From Ichthyophonus hoferi (Eukaryota; Opisthokonta; Ichthyosporea; Ichthyophonida; Ichthyophonidae): DNA of 10,231 nt. Of the stretch, positions 1 to 7,899 are shown one piece after another. Location: contig NAOQ01000891.1 of the NCBI GenBank assembly GCA_002751075.1, positions 12,286 to 22,516 of the forward strand, given 5' to 3'. A program made the translations under genes and the position numbers. The first letter of the stretch is position 1. Every line of letters begins with the position of its first letter. A model generated the notes under the pieces. That model was not told the origin of the DNA, made no database searches, and worked only from the letters and a program-made list of their open reading frames with translations.

Positions 1-33
1 TTGCCATCTAAATATTTTATTATTATTATTTGA

Positions 34-215
34 ATAACCACAATAATCACAATATGTCTTTTACATATAAGGATGGGTCGGATCCTTCATCTATATATCT
101 CTCCTTGTGCCATACAATAGAGCAACAATAGATCCGAAAAGTAGCCAACTAAGTTTAGATCAATCAATAGTCTTCTTCTTTACATCTGCGAATCACCGCC
201 AGCGCTCAGGCAATT
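34..215. repeat. Dispersed repeat, copy A (about 180 bp)
   Basis: This segment matches 2793-2972 in the same orientation, by my eye at roughly 80% identity with few small indels. Shared blocks include TTTTACATATAAGGAT, ATAGAGCAACAATAGATC, GAAAAGTAGCCAAC and CAGCGCTCAGGCAATTT. No ORF is conserved between the copies, so it is not an obvious coding duplication. Read on the minus strand it has a promoter-like order: an inverted CCAAT-type block followed by a TATA-like block. It could be a short non-autonomous element or a duplicated regulatory region. I see no clear terminal repeats or target duplications. Confidence 0.75.
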
Positions 216-268
216 TAAAAAGGTTGAGTTAGAGTTAAGGAAAACAAAATCAGCCAAAAGAACAAATC

Positions 269-393
269 AGTCTCTCTCTTTTTTCTCTCTCTCTTTCTCT
301 CTCTCTCTTTCTCTCTCTATTTTTCTCTGCTTTTCTTCTTTCTTTTTTTCTGTTTTCTTTCTTTTTTCTTTTTTTTTTTCTTTTCTTTTTTTA
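269..393 (+). repeat. Long polypyrimidine (CT/T-rich) tract
   Basis: The plus strand is almost purely C and T for over 100 bases, first CTCTCTTT-type repeats and then T-rich runs. It lies upstream of the candidate 3' splice site at 461-462. It is probably a simple-sequence expansion inside an intron, possibly adding to the pyrimidine context of that acceptor, although it is too far away to be the main tract. Confidence 0.8.
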
Positions 394-462
394 ATCTCAA
401 TCTTTAACACTATATTGCCTTAATATGCTCTTACCCCAGAACTGTTTTGTATCTGTTGACAG

Positions 463-789
463 GTACTATTAAAAATTGATGACTCCCATTCAGTAGCTTT
501 GAAATCTAAATCTTTTGCCTCAATTAGTAAAGCGATGTTTATTTAAACTATATGTCGCTCTTACTATTTATGTCTTATCCATCCATTCATCTATCTATCT
601 GCTTATTGTTGTTTCTTTTTTTCTTGTTCTTTTTCTTCTCTTTATATTTGAGTCTCAGGCTGCTGATTTCATCTATAATTTTAACGATTGCTGATTTGAT
701 TGGGACAACTACTTTTCAAGCCCTTCGCTCCGATCATATGCTGTCTCGTGGAACATTTGCTATCATCAGCACATGGATCAGATCTACCG
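463..789 (+). CDS. Two candidate internal exons of an unrecognised gene (463-526 and 721-789)
   Basis: Exon 463-526 follows CTGTTGACAG and ends before GTAAAG, encoding VLLKIDDSHSVALKSKSFAS plus I and one base. Exon 721-789 follows a CTGAT branch-like site and ACTTTTCAAG, and ends before GTTAGC. It encodes LRSDHMLSRGTFAIISTWIR and ST. The phases agree: the first ends after one base of a codon and the second begins with two. The upstream exon would lie left of the window, with repeat copy A inside the intron. The strand-like SITLRSD...GTFAII stretch recalls the end of a CUB-type beta-sandwich, but that is a weak impression and I make no family call. A third exon at 885-972 (CC start, weak GTCATA donor) would link in phase to the open stretch at 1253-1481. 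Confidence 0.33.
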
Positions 790-1252
790 GTTAGCCAGTT
801 GCAATTTATTATTTCTATTAATATTTTTTAACACATTCCAAGATAAATATATATGTTTTTATGTATTTTTATTCTACCTGTCAGCCAATATTAACCAATT
901 ATATTCGACCACTAATTCATACACAAGGCGAGACAAAATAAAACAAAATAAACAATACATGATAAACATACTGTCATACCTATAGAAACGCATGTTTATA
1001 TGTATATATAACTAGCCCATGTGAATTATTGTCCCTACAGTCATAAAAGTGAGCTCGGGTCTATGCTGAACAAGTTGTGGTATTTGTCTACATTGGTTAA
1101 GTGGCTTTATTTTTTTCTTCCTATTGACTCTACATTTTCTTTTCATTCTGCACATATGATATCATACTTTCTTATATCTTATGTATATATACTAACTAAT
1201 TTTAATTCTCTTCTCGTATTAAACAATTTCAAGAGTAAATACTCGATGTTAG

Positions 1253-1481
1253 ATTACATGACCGTGTCCTAACCCAATGGCTACCTGACTTTGACGCCTT
1301 ACTTGAAAAACTCCCTTTCCCCTACTACGTGGTTCTAAGAAATATTAATACCCTGCCCTATATATTGTTTGATGCCTTGAGACCGTGTTTTGAACAGGTT
1401 TCCAACCTCAATCAGCAATTAAATGATTTTAATGATATACATAATAAAATGGCATCAACATATGTGAAAACATACGAATAA
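1253..1481 (+). CDS. Candidate 3'-terminal exon, unrecognised helical protein
   Basis: After an AG at 1251-1252 one frame stays open for 75 codons to a TAA. It starts LHDRVLTQWLPDFDALLEKL, continues PFPYYVVLRNINTLPYILFD, and ends near NKMASTYVKTYE. Composition and codon use look coding for such AT-rich DNA. The possible branch site TACTAAC near 1190 is far from this acceptor and an earlier AG intervenes, so the exon start is uncertain. An alternative acceptor after TTCTAAG would begin it at 1340. The LLEKLP...Y..LRNI stretch faintly recalls RhoGAP or ABC1-kinase C-terminal segments, but neither match continues. It probably belongs with the exons at 463-789. A separate short gene or a decayed copy is possible. 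Confidence 0.42.
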
Positions 1482-1482
1482 A
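1477..1482 (+). terminator. AATAAA polyadenylation signal overlapping the stop codon
   Basis: AATAAA overlaps the TAA stop of the 1253-1481 open stretch. This supports that stretch as the 3' end of a plus-strand transcript, but in AT-rich DNA this hexamer is common by chance. Confidence 0.3.
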
Positions 1483-1715
1483 TAAATGCAAAAGTTAATA
1501 TATTGACAATACTTTTTCACACTATATAATACAAATATTCATTAAATAATTTTTTCTTGATGAAGCGTTAAATCCTTGATTAAATATAGTATTTCCATTG
1601 GTCAAATAATCTATGTATACTAATATACATGTAAATGTTATTTGGTTTTATTTAGTTTTGTTTTGTTTTGTTTTTCGTGTATTGAATACTTTATATACTA
1701 TTATTCTTTTTATTG
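1483..1715. other. AT-rich spacer between convergent candidate genes
   Basis: No coding stretch is visible. It contains a TTTTG-rich run near 1650-1676 and one ATTGGTC motif at 1597-1603. It would hold the 3' ends of the plus-strand gene on the left and the minus-strand gene on the right. Confidence 0.4.
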
Positions 1716-1898
1716 CTATTTAATCTTCCAGTCGTGAACTAGAATAGTTTTATCAGATTCAATTAATGGCGCTTTCCCTGTTGCTGAGGTATATAGGACA
1801 ATATCCTTGAAGTGGAGGATAAACCAGAAAATTATTATTACAAAATAATCTTGTGTTACCTACGTTACCTTTTTTAAATGATATAATTCAGGTTCCAT
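1716..1898 (-). CDS. Last two exons of a tiny spliced gene (1869-1898 and 1716-1805)
   Basis: On the minus strand TTCATTGCAG is followed by ATGGAACCT..., encoding MEPELYHLKK, then a GTAACG donor at 1868. A 63-base intron ends in a pyrimidine-rich run and TTCAAG. The second exon continues in phase 0 with DIVLYTSATGKAPLIESDKT and then ILVHDWKIK before TAG. The product could be 39 residues if the ATG is the start. It could be longer if an upstream exon ending near 1990 joins in (MTQSHQHDTLLPWK before GTTTGC, also phase 0). I do not recognise the protein, and it has no signal peptide or membrane segment. The clean acceptor, matching phase and coding-like composition are the support. The opposite strand has no comparable frame here. 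Confidence 0.38.
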
Positions 1899-2184
1899 CT
1901 GCAATGAATGACGCCCCGTGCTTCTTCAAGTATTTTTTGGCTGCTATATTATTCAAATATTTTGTAATATGTATTATCGAGATTATACTCGCAAACCTTC
2001 CACGGTAGCAGCGTGTCATGTTGGTGACTTTGTGTCATTCGTTAATCGCTTCATACGTATATACCCATTGCGCTGCCATGTACAATGATGTTTTGGCAAA
2101 GAATCGAGTGTAATGGTATAATTAGTTAATTGTCTTTGAAACCCAACTTTAATACCGACGAATAAAATATAACTACATTATAGC

Positions 2185-2340
2185 TTAATAGTAGTTGCAC
2201 CAGTAACTCATTTGCATTTCCCCTGAGTTGTCGTCACTGGATGTAGGGTTAGCGGTAGATGCAGTATTAGGTAGACCGCCTTGGTTGCTCATAGTCGCAT
2301 CGTCATGGCTGGGGACACAGACAAATCTAGAAGAAGACAT
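2185..2340 (-). CDS. 51-residue small protein ending EMQMSYWCNYY (peptide family member 2)
   Basis: This single-exon ORF starts at ATG (context CAACACGATGTC) and ends at TAA. It begins MSSSRFVCVPSHDDATMSNQ, has a middle rich in Ser, Thr, Asn and Asp, and ends SSDDNSGEMQMSYWCNYY. The last residues match the C-terminus of the plus-strand ORF at 4403-4606 (EMQMGWWCNCN). The Trp, Cys and Asn are retained, with the Cys and Asn codons differing only synonymously (TGC/TGT, AAC/AAT), which points to selection on the peptide. There is no signal peptide or membrane segment. The Cys lies four residues from the end, as in CaaX prenylation boxes, but NYY is an unusual tail. A TATA-like run lies at 2414-2422, about 75 bases upstream. 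Repeat copy B lies further upstream. The function is unknown, and a prenylated pheromone-type precursor is one hypothesis. Confidence 0.55.
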   Translation of the reverse strand: MSSSRFVCVPSHDDATMSNQGGLPNTASTANPTSSDDNSGEMQMSYWCNYY

Positions 2341-2792
2341 CGTGTTGGAAAGTTAGATTGATGGTTGAATTTAGTATTGTTGTTATTGTTAACCGTACTA
2401 CTGTTTAATATTATATTATATATATTACTGCATAGTTATTTATGTGCAAGATCGATCTATTATTGTTCCCATGATTAATCTAATTTGTGTTTTGATTGGG
2501 CATTCATTTTTTGGATCCAAATAGTCTATTTTTAGGTCTTGGAATCGGGGAATTATATATTGATCTAATTACTGACAAATAGGCATTGCGTAATAATTTC
2601 TAAATACCTTAATCCAGTAGTCCCAACCAGTCAATTTATATTGACCAATAGATATATGCACCATGCGATCAAGGAAAGAATCAAATTACTACAAAATGTT
2701 TATTAATATTGCTACAAGAATGCCATATCAATCAATTTTATTGCATAAACATAATGCATTACCGTTTAAATACTATGGTTTTGCTTATTAGA
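2341..2792. other. AT-rich upstream region of the 51-residue ORF
   Basis: No coding stretch is visible. It holds a TATA-like run at 2414-2422 (minus orientation), a CCCAATC-type site near 2494-2500 (minus) and a GACCAAT motif at 2643-2649. It probably contains the promoter and 5' leader of the ORF at 2185-2340. Confidence 0.4.
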
Positions 2793-2972
2793 GTAACTAC
2801 AACAGCCACAATATGTGTTTTACATATAAGGATAAGTCGGGTCCTTTATATACCCTTCTCCTTGGGCTAGAATAGAGCAACAATAGATCTGAAAAGTAGC
2901 CAACCAATTTTAGATCAGCCAATAGTCTTCTTTCTTGGCATCTACGAATAACCGACAGCGCTCAGGCAATTT
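2793..2972. repeat. Dispersed repeat, copy B
   Basis: This is the second copy of the repeat at 34-215, in the same orientation. Its edges are approximate: similarity starts around the CACAATATG block and ends at GCGCTCAGGCAATTT. On the minus strand it contains ATTGGCTGATC and, about 70 bases further on, TATATAAAGG, a plausible CCAAT plus TATA arrangement pointing towards the ORF at 2185-2340. The TATA-like block is less perfect in copy A. Confidence 0.75.
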
Positions 2973-3890
2973 TTATCAAGGCTCAAATGAATTCGCGATA
3001 TCTTACAATGCTATGCATTATCTTGCAGTATAAACCACACTAATTTACGAAATGGGAACACTAGGCTTTAACATATATTCGATTTCCATGACAATCTCGG
3101 CTTGCGCATAATTATTCTTTCTGTTGCATAGTTATTCAATTGCTCGTTACACTAGGAAATTATCTATTCGTACACTGTCTATGTACCCAAAAACTGAATA
3201 CACTACAATAGTAATCCCCAGTTTATATAGCCATAACCCAATGGTTTGTTTGTATTGATTATACCTTTTGATCCTCAAAATAGGAACGTTAAACCCTTAC
3301 TGTAAATTTTAAATTTCAATATGAAAATCTTCAAAATATTCAATAAAAACCAAAAATAAAAATAAATTTTCAATTTTGAAAAGATAAACTTACACTAACA
3401 ATTAATATAAATTAAAATTAATCACAACACTAAGCTATGTCACGCGGTACAAAAGCCCTTTTAAATTTTCTATTTTGAAGATAAAAAGGTGTAGATGTAC
3501 ATTGGTCTCAATATAATTACTATGTTGTTTAAATCATATCATATAACAACTTATTTACAGCCTAATTCTCTTGTCTCTTATATCATGCATGCTTTCAAAA
3601 TGTTGCAAAGTATATATTTTTGTGAAGTTTTGCTGTCCATACGGTCTTCTATATAGAATTATATTCTTGCACCAATATACTTTCATATTAAATATTATAA
3701 ACATTGATGAATGTAAGCTGCCGGCATTAAAATGGCTATCTATAAGCCTCTCTTCTCCCACAAATGAAATATTTGACCATTTAAACTTTGAAAATCGTTA
3801 GAGACAAATTCGTTCCCTGTGGCTTTTTTCTAATAATAATTGAGGAAATACCTTATTAAGGGGTGTTTTAGACATGTGACAATTGTGGGT
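2973..3890. other. Long AT-rich stretch without a convincing gene
   Basis: Around 3300-3420 it is strongly A/T-rich with A-runs. The only sizeable open stretch is 3555-3801, open on both strands. The plus frame ends LPALKWLSISLSSPTNEIFD and the minus frame includes RRPYGQQNFTKIYTLQHFES. Neither has a good start, clear splice sites or a family I recognise, so I do not call a gene. One ATTGGTC motif lies at 3501-3507. Confidence 0.4.
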
Positions 3891-3911
3891 CTTTCGGGGG
3901 CTTCCCGAAAG
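3891..3911. other. Perfect 8-bp hairpin
   Basis: CTTTCGGG (3891-3898) and CCCGAAAG (3904-3911) are exact inverted repeats around a five-base loop. The hairpin stands out as a GC-rich patch in AT-rich surroundings. There is no neighbouring gene whose end it would obviously mark. Confidence 0.7.
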
Positions 3912-4288
3912 CAAATTTATTTTGTATTAGCTGGGATAGAAGGTTATAAAACTGAGCACCAACCCTACGCAAAAAAGGCAAATAGAAAATTGCACCACAC
4001 CAATTAAATGGCTAAAAGAATTATTTTTTTGATATTTGATATACAGTAAAAATTGAAAATTTGTGAGGTTCTATATAGTGTTAATTAAAAACTCTTGAAA
4101 GACAGTATGTGTTAAACAACGGTTAGTTAGTATGTACGCACTAGATTGTACTACAGATGTGATCAATTGTATACCACTAAGAAATTACCACGCTCTAGCT
4201 TCCTATTGCTTAATATTGAATCTTGTACATTATTTAATTTCGCCAATCACCCATTAGTATATGTTCATCTGGGCTTTCTACTTCTGGC

Positions 4289-4338
4289 GATTGGCTGATA
4301 TTGTACCACGTTTTCACTTTCATTGTTGTATATAAAAT
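4289..4338 (+). promoter_or_regulatory. Putative promoter of the 67-residue ORF (inverted CCAAT plus TATA)
   Basis: GATTGGCTGAT near 4289-4299 carries an inverted CCAAT box, and TATAAAAT sits at 4331-4338, 65 to 72 bases before the ATG at 4403. The spacing suits an RNA polymerase II promoter with a short leader. The ATTGGCTGAT string also occurs, read on the minus strand, in repeat copy B. TATA-like strings are common in AT-rich DNA. Confidence 0.4.
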
Positions 4339-4402
4339 AAAGCAATGCAGCATCGCAAAACATTGATTCTACACTGTAAATATTGTATTATTTGAGAACC
4401 AA

Positions 4403-4606
4403 ATGTTTCGCATTACAATCAAAATTTCCCTTCCTCTGGTTCCTTCTACATCTCCTCAGTGGGGATCATCTTTTGCTTCATCTGCTAGGCGGTTAGATGT
4501 AGCCCCTGGTGCGTCCTCCTCCAATGATGTCGGGGGCCCAGTCAAGGGACTACAGCCTGAGGAAATTGAGGAAATGCAAATGGGATGGTGGTGTAATTGC
4601 AACTAG
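4403..4606 (+). CDS. 67-residue small protein ending EMQMGWWCNCN (peptide family member 1)
   Basis: This single-exon ORF runs from ATG at 4403 to TAG. It begins MFRITIKISLPLVPSTSPQW, has a Ser/Ala-rich and then Gly/Pro-rich middle, and ends LQPEEIEEMQMGWWCNCN. The end matches the minus-strand ORF at 2185-2340 (EMQMSYWCNYY), with GAAATGCAAATG identical in DNA and synonymous differences in the following Cys and Asn codons. An acidic stretch (PEEIEE) lies just before the shared block, where a precursor could be cut. There is no signal peptide and no membrane span. The ORF is clearly richer in G and C than its surroundings. The Cys at position -4 would fit a CaaX box, but NCN is atypical. The opposite strand is also open over part of this stretch (4455-4556), though the match between the two ORFs favours this strand. 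Confidence 0.55.
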   Translation: MFRITIKISLPLVPSTSPQWGSSFASSARRLDVAPGASSSNDVGGPVKGLQPEEIEEMQMGWWCNCN

Positions 4607-5628
4607 GTACTATGCTTAATATTATATTATATTATTGATTTGTCTACATTGAAAAGGACCTTCCAAAACCAATGCTACTGCCTTAGATCAGGTATCAGAG
4701 CATGTCCTTTATATATACCAGTCATTGTAATGGGCTATAACCCGAGTAATAAGGAGGGGTCATAATATTATATTGTTACATGGTTTGGCTCTCCTTTGTT
4801 AATGTTAACTAGTATTCTCTCTGGAATGATCGGCCCTGGCTACCACATGCACACGTAGAGTTTTACTATCCACTATATACCAGTCTTGATCCTTTACCTA
4901 GCCTATGCCCGACGTCAAATCCGGAGGAGTAATAATCCTTCAAATCAAGGAAACCCATTATAGTATTTATGCTGTCTGTATGTATTTTGATATATTAACT
5001 TTTCCACTGTTATGCCAAGTCGTCCAGAGACAGACTCCAAAGAAAGAGCCTTGTTGAAGTGGCTCTAAACAAGAGTTCTCATTAGATATACATTGAAAAA
5101 CTTTATTATAAAGACTATTTATAATATTGTTTGGTTATTATTAATAAAGATTTACCTTTGTTTATGTGAAAAATTAGCCCAAAAACAATTTAAATGTTCA
5201 AGGAATATAGATAATTAGAATATAATATATATATGGACAACACATGCAGTCTTAAAACAGTCTGCCTTTGTTTAACATTAATATAGGTATGCATTTTAAG
5301 TCAACATTATTTAATAGCTTACACTATTGCTGCACGGTTGTTTGTTCTCTTCTATACTTTTATCTTTAACCATTAGGATGGTAAGATCATAGGAATGGTT
5401 CACTAGACTGGTTTTAAATTCGACTTATATATATATATATATACTTTTTTCTATGTGGATAGAGAAAACACTACATTTAATACTGTATATTTGAAATATG
5501 TAAAAATAAAGGAATGAAAATAAATTTTGAACTATACCTAAAACTACATAACCATATCCTAAAATAAAACCTCTTATTAGTTCCAGTGTAAAACTTAAAT
5601 GTATCTATAGTAACAGTTTCAAAAATGC
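4607..5628. other. Noncoding spacer downstream of the 67-residue ORF
   Basis: No confident gene is visible. It contains AT-rich runs, a (TA)n run at 5425-5443, and two loosely similar segments sharing TATATACCAGTC (near 4712 and 4876). A 50-codon frame at 4905-5057 and a spliced-looking short frame ending at 5083 are too weak to call. The region also holds the 3' side of the minus-strand gene that ends at 5629. Confidence 0.4.
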
Positions 5629-6749
5629 CTAGTAACAAACATGTTTGTCTATATCTGTTAATACAATTATTTCTATAAATTGAATACTTAATTTTGTCGA
5701 TGTTGCATGTGTTTTATAGCAGTCTGTAACAGGCGCTAGTGACTTTTCCACAAACTTGGGGGCTCCAATTAGGTGTTGTATAAAAGTGTCTCTTGCCAGG
5801 TTAGCAATGGCGGTAGCTCTTAAATCTGATCTATCTTCAATGTAAGGTTGAACCGCATATGATGTAAACGAAGGCGTGGATGTTGACTTCATCTTTAGCT
5901 GTCTATAGTAGTTATAATTTTCCACTAGTTGTGGAATAATTCCTGCCTTAATACACTTGGGTGTGATTGTGGTAATAGCACAGTATGAACAACGAGTAAG
6001 AGGCACTAGATTTGTGTATATCTAATCATAATTATTATTATTGAAAGTAAACATACAGTTCTCTGTATTCTCGATAGGAGTAAGATCTGAACATTGAAGC
6101 TTATATTCAAGTGCCAACAAAGAACTGGAAATTACAATAAACTATGATGGTAATAAAATACAAACCAAGTATTTTCCAACCGTCAACAGCATATATATAC
6201 ATAATATTGCTAATAAATAATATATAATGTGGAGCTTTGTTTATAACAGCTATCCGTGTTCATTACTGGCTGTTTTCGTTCTTTTTTATCATTTTTACAA
6301 CCTTTGTTTATTGTGAATGTCAGTATAGTTGTGTTTCATAATTTGGTCCAAATAGAAACGGTCATATAGATCCTTATTGGCTAATATAATTTACAGGAGA
6401 CCAGTCAGGTCTACTAAAATTGCTTGATCATAACTTGATCTTAATTTCTCTAATTTGCCTAACATTTTTGTCCTTATTTGGATGGCTTTTTAACTTATGT
6501 CTTCATCAGTCCAATTGCGTACTTTCTAATAAATTATATTGACGAATCATTTCATCTGATTAAGAACGGCATCAAAACAAATACTATTGGACCAATCATT
6601 TCATGATCCGCTTGTTACCATCTTGTTGACTGTACTACCTGTTCCTTTAAAGTTTTGACTGTCTTTCAACAGTTATTTTCCTTATATCGTAGGTGTTTCA
6701 AATAGTCTATCTCCTTGATAATATTCCTCGGTTCATCTACATTATCCAT
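5629..6749 (-). CDS. Four-exon gene, armadillo-like protein of unknown function
   Basis: Exons, read by eye, are 6749 to about 6670 or 6639, 6485-6395, 6124-6057 and 6005-5629. Exon 1 starts MDNVDEPRNIIKEIDYLKHL and continues RYKENN, a charged helical lead-in. Exon 2 encodes KMLGKLEKLRSSYDQAILVD. Exon 3 encodes SLLALEYKLQCSDLTPIENT. Exon 4 encodes RCSYCAITTITPKCIKAGII, then PQLVENYN, later DLRATAIANLARDTFIQHLI, and ends at TAG. Phases match at the exon 2-3 and 3-4 junctions, with clear GTAAAT and GTATGT donors and a TTTCCAG acceptor. AGIIPQLVE and ATAIANLARD resemble armadillo-repeat helices, separated by a Ser/Thr-rich linker. I could not name the family. In exon 1 an in-frame TGA follows ...NNC. 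A weak GTTGAA donor just before it would join exon 2 in phase. Otherwise the frame continues KTVKTLKEQ to a GTAGTA donor. Confidence 0.55.
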
Positions 6750-7738
6750 CTTGTATTTCTATGTTTATTCCCAACTATTACATAATGAATTCATTAACAG
6801 TAATAATAATTTATTAATTGTGATTATAGCATATAGTATCAGATATAACTGCATATACAACGTTGGCAGAGTAACTATAGTTATAATCATCTAATTAATT
6901 AATGTTAGGTTCTGAAGTATTCTATATATAAAATACTATATTCATAAAGTATAAAAGGGCTCTGTCTGAGATAGATTGGGGACTCCCGATTCAGTAATGA
7001 TACTGAATAAGGGCTCTACAGTTTTTATTCTAAATTCTCTGCTTGCAATAGCCAAATATCTATCACCTTGAACATGGGTGGGATAGTTATTAACAGGCTG
7101 AAATTGACATTTTAAAGCTATGTTGTGTATGTTTTAACTGCATTATCTTCTTAAGACCAACCTTCAATCTCTGTCCACACTATCCTGCAGGTTTATTTCT
7201 AATTATTGAAATGGTAGCTTGATATGTATTGGTATTGGGACCTTACGTAATATGATGGGATCGCCTTATTACCTTCTCAATTACTGCAGTTCTTTAAACC
7301 ACTAAAATCTTTAATCACTGAAGTGAGTACCACATACAATGATCCACAACAACCTAGATTACGTTTATCTATATTAGGCTAGTCATTCAATCAAGTACGA
7401 TCCCCCATCGGACCAATCGGATATCTCAGACAAGACGTAATCTATTTTTAAATCCTAGATCAAAGGAGCCAATCAATCGTCCCAAACTAACTTTAATCTA
7501 TATTTAGTATAGAGCTATATGGATAGGCATAACCCTAACTAATTAATTAATTAATTACGTCATAATGGGGTTTTCAAGTAGTAGCCATCATATAAAGTAT
7601 ACAATATTTATAGAGTATGAAAGTGTTTTGTGTGTACCAGGGCCCACATTCTTTATTCTGTACTGATGACTGAATCAAGATCGTTTGTTTTTATTGATTC
7701 TCTGCATGTAATTGTCGACTATCATCCAAAAACAAGTG
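6750..7738. other. AT-rich intergenic region between two minus-strand genes
   Basis: It should hold the promoter of the gene starting at 6749. There is no convincing exon on either strand. It contains a TAAT run at 7538-7556, GACCAAT at 7411-7417, and two loosely similar segments (about 6995-7050 and 7665-7715, sharing CTGAAT, TTTTTATT and TTCTCTGC) that may be very old copies of one repeat. Confidence 0.4.
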
Positions 7739-7877
7739 AAATAATAACTATAATATAATATAGTGAGATTATAACTATAATACAGTAAGATAATAACTAT
7801 AATACAGTAAGATAATAACTATAATATGGTGAGATTCTAACTATAGTACAGTGAAATACTAATACTAATTATAATAG
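7739..7877. repeat. 22-bp tandem repeat, about six copies
   Basis: The unit is close to AGATAATAACTATAATACAG plus TA. Copies 2 to 5 are exactly 22 bases each (7766-7787, 7788-7809, 7810-7831, 7832-7853). The first carries a short insertion and the last is degenerate. The array lies downstream of the dynamin gene, about 200 bases past its stop codon. Confidence 0.85.
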
Positions 7878-7893
7878 AAGTTGTAATTAAGAG

Positions 7894-7899
7894 TTTATT
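7894..7899 (-). terminator. Possible AATAAA poly(A) signal of the dynamin gene
   Basis: TTTATT on the plus strand reads AATAAA on the minus strand, about 175 bases after the dynamin stop codon at 8073-8075. Position and strand fit, but the hexamer is frequent in AT-rich DNA. Confidence 0.3.

Noticed and set aside
552-985. Overlapping plus-strand ORFs of 80 and 70 codons
   Set aside because: They start in T-rich, low-complexity DNA and give hydrophobic runs that follow from base composition. The parts that look coding are better explained as short exons with splice signals.
1021-1272. 83-codon plus-strand ORF
   Set aside because: It reads through what looks like an intron (branch site TACTAAC, pyrimidine runs). 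Only 1041-1095 looks exon-like, and its phase fits neither neighbour.
3555-3801. Open frames on both strands (68 and 76 codons)
   Set aside because: Neither has a good start context, splice sites or family match, and the two cannot easily both be real. Left as an ambiguous stretch.
4455-4556. Minus-strand exon-like frame ending ...ADEAKDDPH after a TTTCCTCAG acceptor
   Set aside because: It is opposite the 67-residue ORF. The shared C-terminal peptide with 2185-2340 favours the plus strand.
4690-4701. AGGTATCAGAGC, one base off the initiator-tRNA primer-binding site of LTR retroelements
   Set aside because: No flanking long terminal repeat, polypurine tract or coding remnant is visible, so a 12-base resemblance is not enough to call a fossil element.
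4905-5057. 50-codon plus-strand ORF starting MPDVKSGG
   Set aside because: Short, with an overlapping alternative short frame, and no start context, homologue or splice support.
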